Notes: generated from the sequence alone by a model not told the origin. DNA of 63,418 nucleotides from Photobacterium sp. JCM 19050 (GCA_001310455.1 BAXG01000036.1:1-63418); one strand, 5' to 3'. Numbered from the stretch's first letter, positions 50,202 to 62,830 are shown. A program made the numbers and translations.

Positions 50202-50220
50202 ATTGATAATTATTATCAAT
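50202..50220 (-). promoter_or_regulatory. Fur box upstream of the DUF2061 gene
   Basis: TGATAATTATTATCA at 50204-50218 is an exact match to the 7-1-7 Fur consensus, inside a longer palindrome (ATTGATAAT...). It is 31 nt upstream of ATG 50172 on the minus strand, a normal repressor position; the DUF898 gene on the other side is 220 nt away. Confidence 0.75.
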
Positions 50221-50439
50221 AAATAAAATCGAAGTGAAGGATTGTTTCAATAGGTGATTCCTATCGAAATCTATTGCTTTAATGCGCTTATATTCAAATG
50301 GTTACATGGGTTCGACTCTCATTTCTGAATTTTCCACTTCGGGGCGTCATATAATCTTCACTTCTATTGTTATGCTAAATGTCCAAAAAGTTGCCGTTTG
50401 GCATGTGAATAACTAACCATTGGACGTCAGGGAAGAAAG

Positions 50440-51583
50440 ATGGAAAGTCAGGTGAAGTTTCATGGCCGGGGAGGCGAGTTCTTCGGTATCTGGATTGTGA
50501 ATATCCTTTTGAGCATCATTACGCTGGGAATTTATTCTGCCTGGGCAAAGGTACGAACAAAAAAATACCTTCACGGTAATACTGAGATTGCTGGCGAGCG
50601 TTTTGAATATCTCGCCACACCCATTCAGATCTTGATTGGACGAATCGTGGCGTTTGTCTGTGTGGTCATTTGGGTGGTATCAAGTCAATTTTTTCCAGTG
50701 TTTTCCGGTGGGCTGGTTATTCTGTTTTTACTGGTTATGCCCTGGCTTATCCGCAATAACATCCGGTTTGATACCCGGATGACCCGTTACAGAAATGTCC
50801 GTTTTGATTTCACCGGCTCTTAAGGGGGCTTATTGGGCGTTTCTTGGAAGGGGCTTGATTATTTTCTTACTGTTTTCCGGTCTGGTATTTACACCATTTT
50901 GGTTGGGTGATGCCGCTGACCTGATAAGAGTTGTTTTATTTGTTGCAGCGGTAGTGGTCGGATTTTTCGGTTATGCGTGGGCGATGGCCGGTATGGTCAG
51001 GTTTGTGCTCAACAATATTGCGTATGGAAAACAAACGTTCTCTGCAATCATCGAAACCCGGTTTTACATTAAAACGTTTTTGCTGGCGGCTTTGGTAGGA
51101 TTTCTAATATTGGCAATTGCTGCCGTGATAGGCTTCTTCACTGTCGGATCAGATATCATGGCGATGATTGCCAGTGGCAATGAAGGCCAGGAACCCGGAA
51201 CAGGATTTATTGCTTCCGTGATAGCGCTGTATCTTGCTGCGTTCCTGGGTTTTATGGTCGTCAGTGCGTTCATTACCGTGCGGACCTGGAATTACATCTT
51301 CGCTCAGGCTACTGTCGGCAGCGATCCGGAAATTACCTTTCGTTCATCCATGGAGGTCGGCAGCTATCTTTGGTTGGTCGTGAGTAACTTCCTTATCCAG
51401 TTGTTTACCCTTGGCCTTGCCCGGCCGTGGGTGATTGTTCGTACCTCCCGTTACCTGGCGGATATCACGGTTGTTGTTGGTGATGTCGAGGCGCTCGCGG
51501 TGAAAGACCACGACGGCGATGCGAAGTCGTCCATTGCTGATGAGCTGGCACAGGCCTTTGATGTGAATATTGGGTTGGGTTAA
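50440..51583 (+). CDS. YjgN family DUF898 membrane protein, frame broken once
   Basis: Integral membrane protein of unknown function with about eight helices. The conserved opening KFHGRGGEFFGIWIVNILLSIITLGIYSAWAKVR and the repeated GLARPWVIVRTSRYL segment identify DUF898 (E. coli YjgN). The frame breaks near 50818, where FDFTGSLKGAYWAF is expected; a CT pair appears lost (or one base added). Repaired length is 381. ATG 50440 follows GGAAGAAAG. The M48 peptidase gene starts 7 nt after its stop, so the two are one operon. Confidence 0.87.
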
Positions 51584-51590
51584 CAAACCG

Positions 51591-52603
51591 ATGGAAATTG
51601 CCGGATATTGTCACCCGCCCAAAAGCGCTGAAAAAGTACCAGCGACCCTGGTTTGTATGCCGGGGGGCAGGGTGCAACTCCGGTACCTGGATAAAACGGT
51701 GAATTCAAGTGTCTCGGAGCTTGATTCGGGACCCGATATCGGCAACCTTCCTTTGGTATTGCGGTTCCCGGGAGGGGAAAGCTTTCTTCCCGGAGAAGAA
51801 GAGCAAAAACTTAAATGCTGGCTGGTTCACCAAAAACCTCCTGGGTTGGTTGGGCGTCTGGAGCGAAACTGGAAAGGCATTTTCGCCAGTACCGTGTTGA
51901 CTGTTTTTGTCGTTGTACTCTTTTTTACCTACGGTATCCCGGCAATCACCAATGGTATTGTCCGGGTGATGCCTGCAAAGATCCCCAAACTTGTCGGGCA
52001 GGAAGTCACTGCTTCTCTTGATGAACATATTTTTGAATCCTCTGAGCTGTCCGACGACAAGAGAGAGGCGATAACCCTGCGGTTTGATGCTCTGGTCGCC
52101 CAAATCGACCCGCTTCCCTTCACGCCTAAGCTGGAGTTTCGACGTTGGGGCAATGGCCCGAATGCCTTTGCATTGAGTGACGGGACTGTCATCGTGCTGG
52201 ACTCTCTGGTTAAGCTGTCAGGTATCTCCCCTCGTCTGGATGCCATTCTCCTTCATGAGCTCGGCCATATTGAACACCAGCATGTGATGAAATCCCTTGT
52301 CCGCTCGTCGTTGCTTTCAGCCGGTGTTGCGGTGATTACCGGCGAAAGTACAGGTCTTTTGGATACCCTCGCAGTGTCGGCGTTTTTGTAGCGACCAACG
52401 GATATTCCAGGGAGGCGGAACAGCAAGCTGATGACTTTGCCGCCCGATACATGAAGCAAATCTATGGCACAACAGAGCCGGCAGCAGAGATGTTTATGCT
52501 GTTCAAAGAGGCCTACCCGGAAGATGGGTTGCCTGCGTGGGTAAAAAGCCACCCGGATCTGGATGCCAGGATCAACCGTTTGCGTTCTGACAATCGCAAC
52601 TGA
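51591..52603 (+). CDS. M48 family metallopeptidase, membrane bound, frame broken once
   Basis: Zinc peptidase with an unusual N-terminal extension. Residues 1-100 form a soluble beta-rich part, a membrane helix lies near 103-125, and then comes the M48 domain with HELGHIEHQHV (HExxH, about residue 222) and a downstream SREAEQQADDFAARYM that holds the third zinc ligand Glu. The frame breaks at 52374 (GVGVFVATNGYSREAE expected; one G lost). Repaired length is 337. ATG 51591 is chosen over an in-frame TTG at 51570 that lies inside the previous gene. Its coupling to DUF898 suggests that the two act together at the membrane. Confidence 0.86.
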
Positions 52604-52718
52604 TTGTGTTGGCGAATAACGATGCCGCGTGACCCTGCCTGGGTTTTGTTTTCTGGCTCAGAACCTTACAAGCCATATACTGGTTTTCACATTACCGATA
52701 CTTTTAGAGAACTTACGG

Positions 52719-54528
52719 ATGGAATATTCCGCTGCAGCCAGCCTGGCGCTGATCGGCGTGGTGTCGCTCGGCTGCCAGTATTTGGGCTGGCGTTTGCGCT
52801 TACCGGCTATTTTGCCACTTCTTGTGGCTGGTCTGACGTTGGGTCCGGGACTGGGACTGATAGACCCGGATGCTGTTTGGGGATCTCTTGTTCCCGCTTG
52901 TCTCCCTTGGCGTTGCCATCATTCTTTTCGAAGGGGCTTTGACCCTGAACTTCAAGGAAATCAGCGGCCACGGCCGGATGGTGACACACCTTGTCTCTTT
53001 CGGCATGCTGGTGACCTGGGGCGTGATTGCTACCGCTGCCCACTTTCTTATCGACTTTTCCTGGCAACTGGCTTGCCTATTTGCTGCCCTTGTGGTGGTA
53101 ACCGGCCCGACGGTGATTGTGCCGATGCTACGCAGCATCCAGCCTAAAAATGAGCTTGGCAATATCCTCCGCTGGGAGGGAATTATTATTGATCCTATCG
53201 GTGCGCTTTTTGCCGTGCTGGTTTATGAATTTATCGTTTCTACCGCCGACCCAACTACCCATGTACTGCATGCGCTGGGTTATACCCTGGGTATTGGTCT
53301 GGGTGCCGGTGCACTTTTCGGCCATACGGTTGGGGTGATGATCCGTAATAACTGGGTTCCGCCTTACCTCAAAAATGTCATGGTGCTGACCCTCAGCCTG
53401 GCGGCGTTTGTTTTCTCTAATGAGATACAGGAAGAGTCTGGCTTACTGACCGTTACGGTCATGGGTATCTGGCTTGCCAACATGAAAAATGTTGATATTG
53501 AGGACATCATTGAGTTCAAGGAAACTTTGACCGTACTGTTGATATCCGCACTCTTCATCCTCCTAGCCGGACGCCTTAACTCCGATGCCCTCCTTTCTTT
53601 AGGCTGGAGCGGTATCGCGCTTCTGGCTGCAGTGATGTTGGTCGCCCGCCCGCTCAGTGTGTGGATAAGCGCCATTGGTACTAACCTGACGAGCCCGGAT
53701 AAATGGTTCCTGAGCTGGATGGCTCCGCGTGGTATCGTCGCTGCTGCGGTATCATCCCTGTTCGCAATTAAGCTCCAGGAAAAGCAACTGTTTGAAGGTG
53801 CTGAGCTTTTGGTCCCTCTGGTCTTCCTGGTTATCATCGGTACTGTGGTTATCCAGAGCCTGACAGCAAGTTGGTGGGCCGGTAAGCTCGGTGTAAAACA
53901 GGGCTCACCTCAGGGCTTGTTGATTTTTGGTTCTTTTCCGTTTACACGGCAACTGGCAAAATTGCTGCAAGAGCGCGACATCCGGACGGTATTGGCTGAT
54001 ACCAACTGGGAAAGTATCCGGTTGGCCCGCATGGACAATATTCCGGTCTACTTTGGTAACCCAGCTTCCAGCCATGCTGAAACCCACTTGGATTTAGGTG
54101 GGATTGGACGGGTGCTTCTGGTCTCGCCCTACCGGCAGACCAACCCACTGGTGAAGGTGTTTTACCAGGATGAACTGGGTGAGGATGCAGTCTTTGAGCT
54201 GACATCCGGGGAGCAGAAGCATGCGCGCTATAAAATGGTACATGGTAATAATGCGGCGCTGTTTGATGAGTCGATGAGCTACGCCAAACTGGCGTCAATG
54301 AGTGCTCAGGGGGCGCAAGTGAAGGTAACCCGGATTACGGAAAACTTCAGTTTCGAACAGTTTGCTGAGTATTACCCGAAAGCTGTCCCGCTTTGTGTCT
54401 GGGATCAGAAGACGCTTACACTGGTGACAGCCAATGATGATGTATCCAAGTTGGTGGAAGAGGGCTGCGAAGTTTTCAGCCTGATCCCGTCTAACGGGGA
54501 TGCAGAGTTGGCGGTGATGCCAAAATAA
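52719..54528 (+). CDS. CPA1 family sodium/proton antiporter with RCK-like C-terminus, frame broken once
   Basis: NhaP-type cation/proton exchanger of about 603 residues. Some twelve membrane helices cover residues 1-385; GPTVIVPML and FKETLTVLLISALFILLAGRL are characteristic. A cytoplasmic domain (about 400-600) starts LLIFGSFPFTRQLAKLL with a Rossmann-type TrkA/RCK_N pattern, suggesting nucleotide or ion gating. The frame breaks near 52873 (LIDPDALFGDLLFPLVSLGVAII expected; two bases lost or one gained). ATG 52719 is the first start giving the N-terminal helix; the ribosome site is weak. Confidence 0.88.
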
Positions 54529-54576
54529 GTTGGGCGAGGGGATATTTCGCCCCGCTTTTCCTTGTTTTCATAGGGT

Positions 54577-54741
54577 TAATACCAATCAGACTAATTCTTT
54601 GATCATTCTGACTGGTCGAAATCATCCATTTCAGCGTTGCTCGTTTTGATGGTAGCCCCACAAGCATCTGCAACTCGCGCCTTGAACTGAATGATTTCTC
54701 CCGCGTCATCTCAGACCAAAGAATTAATCCAATTGGTATAA
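54577..54741 (+). repeat. Foldback MITE-like repeat
   Basis: About 165 nt bounded by 26-bp inverted ends (54579-54604 and 54714-54739, about 22 of 26 matching, beginning ATACCAAT). More imperfect pairing continues inward, so the whole element can fold into one long hairpin. It has no coding capacity. It lies between two genes pointing toward each other. The ATACCAAT...ATTGGTAT ends are of a kind I associate with repeats dispersed in Vibrio/Photobacterium genomes; copy number here cannot be judged from one window. Confidence 0.7.
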
Positions 54742-54760
54742 GGATCGATTCATTAGATAC

Positions 54761-54792
54761 AAAAATGCCCGGGACAATGCCCGGGCATTTTT
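54761..54792 (-). terminator. Terminator after valS
   Basis: Thirteen-pair stem AAAAATGCCCGGG/CCCGGGCATTTTT with a 6-nt loop, symmetrical and usable from both sides. Confidence 0.92.
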
Positions 54793-54807
54793 ATGCATTA
54801 CGCCAAA

Positions 54808-57665
54808 TTACAGCGCGGCAATGGTGGTTTTCTGCTCTTGCAGTTTCACCAGTGTCTCTTTATAGCCTTCAAGCTTTTCACGCTCTTTGGCGACAACGGC
54901 TTCAGGCGCTTTGGCAACAAAGCCTTCGTTACCCAGCTTACCGGCGATACGCTTGATCTCACCTTCGGTCTTGGCAATTTCCTTGTCCAGACGGGCAAGT
55001 TCTGCGTCTTTGTCGATAAGACCGGCCATTGGGATCATCAGGGTAGACTTGCCAACCAGTGCCGTTGCACAGGCAGGGGTTGCCTCACCGTCAGCCAGAA
55101 CGCGGATGCTTTCCAGTTTAGCCAGTGAAACCAGCACGGTTTCATTGGCAGCCAGACGGTCTGCATCTTCCTGGGAGGCTGCTTTCAGCATCACTTCCAG
55201 GCCTTTGCTTGGCGCGATATCGTATTCAGCACGCAGGTTACGGATGCTGACGATAAACTGCTTCACCCACTCGATATCAGCAACAACTGCCGCATCGTAC
55301 TGGCTTTCATCAAACTGAGGCAGTGCCTGCAGCATAATGGTATCGCCTTCAACACCGTCAACCAGTGGCTTCACGCTTTGCCAGATGGTTTCAGTGATGT
55401 ATGGAAGTACAGGATGAGCCAGACGCAGGGTCTGCTCCAATACGGTGATCAGTGTATGGCGGGTAGCGCGTTGCTGCGCGTCAGTGCCTTTCCACAGAAC
55501 CGGCTTGGTCAGCTCCAGGTACCAGTCACAGAACTGGTTCCATACGAACTCATAAATGGTGTTCGCAGCCATATCCAGACGGTAGTTGTCGAGATGTGCG
55601 TTGAAGTCTTTGGCTGCCTGTTGGAACTGACTTTGGATCCAGCGATCAGCCAGTGAGAATTCCATCTCGCCGCCTGCCATGCCGCAATCCTGCTCCTCTG
55701 TGTTCATCAGCACATAACGGCTGGCGTTCCACAGCTTGTTACAGAAGTTACGGTAACCCTCAAGGCGCTTCATATCCCAGTTGATGTCACGGCCGGTTGA
55801 AGCCATAGCTGCCAGGGTGAAACGCAGGGCGTCAGTACCATAAGGTTCGATACCGTTTTCGAAAGTCTTGCGGGTGTTCTTTTCGATCTTGGCGGCCAGC
55901 TGAGGCTGCATCATGTTACCGGTGCGCTTGGTCACCAGAGATTCCAGATCGATACCGTCAATCATATCCAGTGGGTCAAGTACGTTACCCTTGGACTTCG
56001 ACATCTTGTCGCCGTTCTCATCGCGGATAAGGCCGGTTACATAAACGGTCTTAAACGGAACCTGCGGCTTGCCGTCTTCATCTTTTATGAAGTGCATGGT
56101 CATCATGATCATGCGGGCAACCCAGAAGAAAATGATGTCGAAACCGGTCACCAGTACATCTGAAGGATGGAATACCTTCAGGTCTGGAGTTTGCTCCGGC
56201 CAGCCCTGGGTGCCGAAAGTCCACAGTGCAGAAGAGAACCAGGTATCCAGTACGTCTTCGTCCTGGCGCAGTTCAATCACTGATTCCAGGTTGTGGTTCT
56301 TTCGCACTTCATCTTCGTCGCGGCCAACATATACGTTGCCCTGGTTGTCGTACCACGCAGGAATACGGTGACCCCACCACAGCTGGCGTGAAATACACCA
56401 GTCCTGAATGTCACGCATCCAAGAGAAATACATGTTTTCGTATTGCTTAGGCACGAACTGGATATCGCCGTCTTCAACAGCGCGAACTGCTTCTTTGGCT
56501 AGAGGGGCAGTACGTACATACCACTGGTCGGTCAGCATTGGTTCGATAACCACACCGCCACGGTCGCCATAAGGGACTGTCAGGTCGTGATCTTTAATTT
56601 CTTCCAGCAGGCCGAGCTCTTCGAACTCTGCAACCACAGCTTTACGCGCAGCAAAGCGCTCCATGCCACGGTATTTCTCTGGCAGCTCACCGCTGAATAC
56701 GTCGCTTGCTTCACCCTTGGTATCGAATACCTCAGCAACATCACGGATGTTGGCATCGAAAGTCAGGATGTTGATCATTGGCAGGCTGTGGCGCTTACCA
56801 ACTTCATAGTCGTTGAAGTCGTGAGCCGGTGTGATTTTCACACAGCCGGTGCCTTTTTCCATGTCAGCATGTTCGTCGCCAACAACAGGAATACGGCGGT
56901 TCACGATAGGTAGGATGATGTCTTTGCCAATCAGGTCTTTGTAACGCGGATCTTCCGGGTTAACAGCTACACCGGTATCACCCAGCATGGTTTCCGGACG
57001 GGTAGTCGCAACTACAATGTAGTCTTTACCATCTGCAGTTTTTACACCGTCTGCCAGAGGGTAGCGGAAGTGCCACATGTAACCTTTGGTGTCTTTGTTT
57101 TCCACTTCCAGGTCAGAGATCGCAGTGTGCAGTTTTGGATCCCAGTTAACCAGGCGCTTGCCGCGGTAGATCAGGTCTTCTTCATACAGACGGACGAACA
57201 CTTCTTTAACGGCGTTAGACAGGCCGTCATCCATGGTGAAGCGCTCACGGTCCCAGTCTACAGATGCACCCAGTCGGCGCAGCTGACGGGTAATGGTGCC
57301 GCCTGATTCGCCTTTCCACTCCCAGATTTTGTCAATGAAAGCGTCACGGCCGTAATCGTGCTTGGTTTTGCCTTCTTCTGCGGCGATCTTACGCTCAACG
57401 ACCATTTGGGTCGCGATACCTGCGTGGTCGGTACCAACCTGCCACAGGGTGTTTTTGCCTTTCATTCGCTGGGCACGGATCAGGGTATCCATGATGGTGT
57501 CCTGGAACGCATGACCCATGTGCAGGCTGCCCGTCACGTTTGGCGGCGGGATCATGATGCTGTAGCTTCTTTTGAAGTGTCGCCATGTGGCTTAAAGTAG
57601 CCGGCGTCTTCCCAGCGCTTGTACAGCGCCTGTTCAATTGATTGTGGGTTGTATGTCTTTTCCAT
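54808..57665 (-). CDS. valS: Valine--tRNA ligase, frame broken near start
   Basis: Class I aminoacyl-tRNA synthetase charging tRNA-Val, with editing domain. The N-terminus is [23 protein letters not shown]. The ATP site is [15 protein letters not shown] (HIGH class) and the KMSKS loop is [18 protein letters not shown]-terminal coiled coil ([22 protein letters not shown]) binds tRNA. The frame breaks at 57566 ([12 protein letters not shown] expected; one C of the coding strand lost), so the long open frame starts only at residue 36. Repaired length is 952 (E. coli 951). holC lies 18 nt upstream. Confidence 0.96.
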
Positions 57666-57683
57666 AGCGTTCTTGAACGGTCT

Positions 57684-58142
57684 TCAGAAATTAGGCGTAT
57701 CGCCGATGGCAAGAGTAGTCATTTGCATACCTTGATTGCGGTATGCCTTGTATCGGTCCCGGGCTTGCTGCTTGAGACCTTCATCGCAAGGGACGAAGTC
57801 TATCACTTGAGCAAAGGATGGAGCAAAGTTTGCCACATCCTGTGCAAGATTGATAAGAATATTGCGGTAGCCGCCGTGGCGTATGCCTGGCCAGCCAATC
57901 TCAACTGCCGTCGCACTTCGTCCGCCTTCACCCGTTAAGTTATGCGGTACAAACTGTTCCGGTGGCAATTGCCATAGTGCTTCGTCTATCGCAAAAGCCA
58001 TATCGCGGTCTGCTGCACGAATAAACAGGCGCTGGCCTGTCGCTGCCCGGCTTTGAATTAACGCCAGTGTCATGTCCAGCATTTGTTGCTGCGTGTCCTG
58101 TTCGCTTTTTTCATCCAGCAGATAAAACGTCGCGGTTGCCAT
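57684..58142 (-). CDS. holC: DNA polymerase III subunit chi
   Basis: Clamp-loader accessory protein that links the replicase to SSB. It has 152 residues. ATATFYLLDEKSEQD is the usual start, then ACLIQ-type helices (LALIQSRAATGQRLFIRAAD), the DEALWQLPPEQFVPHNLTGEG segment and ARDRYKAYRNQGMQM near the end. The open frame continues upstream to 58223, but ATG 58142 is the family start. It lies between pepA and valS, as in E. coli and V. cholerae. Confidence 0.95.
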   Translation of the reverse strand: MATATFYLLDEKSEQDTQQQMLDMTLALIQSRAATGQRLFIRAADRDMAFAIDEALWQLPPEQFVPHNLTGEGGRSATAVEIGWPGIRHGGYRNILINLAQDVANFAPSFAQVIDFVPCDEGLKQQARDRYKAYRNQGMQMTTLAIGDTPNF

Positions 58143-58231
58143 GGCTTCCCTTATCAGTCTTGGTTGGGGTGCCGATACAGATTTCGGAGATAAAAAAGGA
58201 GGCCAGATGGCTCCTTGTCTCATCGAATCGC

Positions 58232-59738
<1,507 letters not shown>

Positions 59739-59928
59739 GCGTACTCCTACATCCTAAAGACAAGCAAGGCCAAATAATAGATAATGCCGTTTTTGTAGCG
59801 TGTTGAAGATACATCAATGTGGCTACAAAGCAGCCAATTTGGCAATGCGTAAAGATTAAAAAATAACACTTTTGCGAAAAATTATCGATATTCTAGCAAA
59901 AACACAAGTTTTCTAAGGTGCGAAGTCT

Positions 59929-61025
59929 GTGATTATTGTTCGGTACCTCATCAAAGAGACGGTGAAGAGTCAGCTTGCAGTGCTGTTTGTACTGTTCCTG
60001 GTCTTTTTCAGTCAAAAGTTTATCCGGGTACTAGCTAATGCCAGCGATGGCTCTATCCCAAGTAACGAAATCCTGACTCTTGTAGGCTTATATATGCCTT
60101 CAATGGCGATGCTGATGTTACCACTCAGTATCTTCATCGGTATCTTACTGACTTTCGGCCGTCTTTATGCGAGAGTGAAATCACTGTGATGAGTGCAACA
60201 GGGATGGGGAATAAGTTCCTCGTTCGGGCTGCTATCTATCTGGCACTGATTACCGGTGCCATCGCGGCCTACAATTCGCTTTGGCTGGCCCCTTGGGCAA
60301 ATGACAAAGAAGCCGCTGTAATGGAGCAGCTACAGGCTGAATCCGGACTGGACCTGCTGATTAAGGGACAGTTCCAGGAAGCGCCCAATGGACAGGCAGT
60401 GGTGTTTATCCGAGATATCTCGGACAGCGGTAAACAGCTCCACGACGTGTTCATTGCGCAGCCGGTGCCGGTAGGCTCTTTGCGTCCTAGCGTCACCTAC
60501 GCCGGCAAGGGTGTTGTTTCTGAGTTGCCTGACGGCAGGCAAGTACTCGATTTACAGGATGGTACCCGCTACGAAGGTGTGCCAACCCGTGTGGATTACA
60601 CGGTGACAGATTTTTCCAATTATCAGGTCCTTATCGGTCAGCGAGCAGTGAAGAAAAAGAGCCGTGACTGGGATGCGATTCCAACGCTGGATCTTATGAA
60701 GGAAAAAACACTGGAAGCACGCGCTGAGTTCCAATGGCGAATTTCGCTGATTCTTTGTATTCCATTGATGACTATGATTGTTGTGCCACTGTCTGCGGTA
60801 AACCCTCGACAGGGGCGCTTTGCCAAACTGTTCCCGGCTATTTTGCTTTACCTGGCGTATTTCCTTTCTATCAGTGCGGCGAAATCAGCCGTTGAGGATG
60901 GTAAATTGCCGGCCGACATTGGCCTTTGGTCGGTCAATATCATGGCGTTGTTGGTTGCAGTGGCATTGAACAGCTGGGACACCCTGCCTATGCGTAAGCT
61001 GCGCTTGAAGTTCAAGAGGGCATGA
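59929..61025 (+). CDS. lptF: LPS export ABC transporter permease LptF, frame broken once
   Basis: Inner-membrane permease of the LptB2FG complex that extracts LPS and feeds the periplasmic bridge. It begins [19 protein letters not shown], with six membrane helices and a periplasmic beta-jellyroll (about 130-260) between helices 3 and 4. The frame breaks at 60171 ([17 protein letters not shown] expected; one G lost). Repaired length is 365 (E. coli 366). GTG start with AAGGTG 8 nt upstream. Overlaps lptG by 4 nt. Confidence 0.94.
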
Positions 61026-62095
61026 TGTTTAAGATTCTTGATTTGTACATCGGCCGCACAATTATCGCCACGACCGCGCTGTGCCTTTTCACGCTGGTTG
61101 GCTTGTCCGGCATCATTAAATATGTTGAGCAGCTACGCTCTGTCGGGGAGGGGACATATACCCTTGGCAAGGCTTTGATGTTTGTGCTGCTGAGTATGCC
61201 ACGTGACATTGAAATGTTCTTCCCTATGGCGGTTTTGCTCGGTGCCTTGATTGGCCTCGGCATGTTGGCATCAAGCTCAGAGCTGGTGGTGATGCAGGCG
61301 GCTGGTTTTTCCAAGCTGGATATTGGTACATCAGTACTAAAAACTGCCGTTCCCTTAATGCTGATCGTGATGGCGTTGGGACAATGGGGTGCGCCGGAAG
61401 CGCAGAAGTCTGCCCGGGAACTCCGTTCAATGGCGAAATCCGGTGGCAGTGTGATTTCAGTGCGTCGCGGGGTGTGGGCAAAAGACGATAACGATTTTAT
61501 CTATATTGCCCGAACCAGCGAAGATGGTTCACTGTCAGGGATTACTATCTGGAAGTTCGACAAGAACAACCATCTACAAAACACCGTGTTTGCACCAAGT
61601 GGTAACTACATTGGTAATAATGAGTGGCGCCTCAATAACGTCACTATTACGCAGATGGGTGGAAAAGCGATTACTGAAACCAAGCAACCTCACGTTGACT
61701 GGAAGGCGTCACTGACACCGGACAAGCTGGCAGTCGTAACCATGAAGCCAGAGGAGCTCTCCCTGTCCGGAATCTATGATTATGTTTCCTATCTGAAGGA
61801 TTCCAAGCAAGATGCCTCCCGATATGAGCTGGCTTTCTGGCGCAAAGCGTTGCAGCCGGTATCTGTCGGCGTAATGATGCTTTTGGCGCTCTCGTTTGTA
61901 TTTGGTCCGCTTCGAAGTGTCACGATGGGGGCTCGCGTGCTTTCGGGGGTTATCTTTGGATTTACCTTCTATATATCAAACGAGCTGTTTGGTCCGCTGA
62001 GTCTGGTTTATCAACTGCCACCGGTGATCGGTGCAAGCGCCCCAAGTATGGTGTTTGTCCTAATAACTCTGTACCTGTTGAGGCGAAAGCTCTAG
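61022..62095 (+). CDS. lptG: LPS export ABC transporter permease LptG
   Basis: Partner of LptF, 357 residues, frame intact. It begins FKILDLYIGRTIIATTALC with three helices, then a periplasmic beta-jellyroll (about 130-265), then three more helices ending MVFVLITLYLLRRKL. The MPRDIEMFFPMAVLLGALIGLG coupling region is typical. The ATG overlaps the lptF stop (ATGA), so the two are translationally coupled. Confidence 0.96.
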   Translation: MMFKILDLYIGRTIIATTALCLFTLVGLSGIIKYVEQLRSVGEGTYTLGKALMFVLLSMPRDIEMFFPMAVLLGALIGLGMLASSSELVVMQAAGFSKLDIGTSVLKTAVPLMLIVMALGQWGAPEAQKSARELRSMAKSGGSVISVRRGVWAKDDNDFIYIARTSEDGSLSGITIWKFDKNNHLQNTVFAPSGNYIGNNEWRLNNVTITQMGGKAITETKQPHVDWKASLTPDKLAVVTMKPEELSLSGIYDYVSYLKDSKQDASRYELAFWRKALQPVSVGVMMLLALSFVFGPLRSVTMGARVLSGVIFGFTFYISNELFGPLSLVYQLPPVIGASAPSMVFVLITLYLLRRKL

Positions 62096-62128
62096 CTGAT
62101 TACCGGTATGTGCCCTTTAAGGCAGCAG

Positions 62129-62161
62129 AAGGGGAAGCCAATTTGGCTTCCCCTTTTTTAT
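62129..62161 (+). terminator. Terminator after lptFG
   Basis: AAGGGGAAGCCAA/TTGGCTTCCCCTT stem followed by a T-run. It also lies just past the convergent RDD gene. Confidence 0.9.
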
Positions 62162-62182
62162 ATACCTCAAATTGGCATGTTG

Positions 62183-62686
62183 TTACGGCTTGGGAAGAAC
62201 AACAACCTCACATTTTGCAAAGTGATCCTGAAATGCCTTGTTCTTCGGATCAAAGATAACCAAAAGATTTCCCAGCCCCAGGCAAGCTGTCGCCAGACGG
62301 ATAAGTGCCTGCATAATCGTGATATTTGAGCCGTCACTGTTTTGAACTCTCAGACGCCAGGCGCGCATTCCAAGCGTCTGTCCGCCGCGGCACCAGAAAA
62401 AGACAAAGAATCCCATCAGGACCGCTGCCATATAGAAGGTGTATATCTGACTTACAACGGGATGACTTGTCATAAAATCACTGATATCGACATAGCCCGC
62501 CATTGAGATCAATCCCAGCTCAACCAGGCTTGCCCCAAAACCGACGCCCAAAGCACCTGCTAACATAAGAAGGGCTATAACAACCAAACCATCATAGATA
62601 AACGCGCCCAGCCTCCGGAAAAAGCCAGCTCCTATTTGAACCTTACTCTCTGATGGTTGCGGTGAAGTTTGTTTTTTCTTTCTCAT
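62183..62686 (-). CDS. RDD family membrane protein
   Basis: Protein of 167 residues with three membrane helices. The RDD domain opens AGFFRRLGAFIYDGLVVIALL (the Arg-Asp signature) and has the second motif CRGGQTLGMRAWRLRV. The N-terminus is basic and polar. The family is widespread beside lptG in gamma-proteobacteria; function is unproven, with transport of small solutes suggested for some members. Convergent with lptFG. Confidence 0.9.
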   Translation of the reverse strand: MRKKKQTSPQPSESKVQIGAGFFRRLGAFIYDGLVVIALLMLAGALGVGFGASLVELGLISMAGYVDISDFMTSHPVVSQIYTFYMAAVLMGFFVFFWCRGGQTLGMRAWRLRVQNSDGSNITIMQALIRLATACLGLGNLLVIFDPKNKAFQDHFAKCEVVVLPKP

Positions 62687-62830
62687 TCCTTTGGGGCCTC
62701 TAAAAGATTAGACGCCCAGTTTAACGGAAAATGGTTATGCTCAAAATCGCTGTTCTTATAAGGATGAGATTATTTGAGTCACTAAGAGGTCAAAAAAGTA
62801 GCAGTCAGTTTTGGTCTGTTATTTAATTGC

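Noticed and set aside
46317..54741. Genomic island or prophage in the variable segment
   Set aside because: No integrase, attachment repeat, phage gene or clear composition change was seen. The single MITE-like repeat is not enough.
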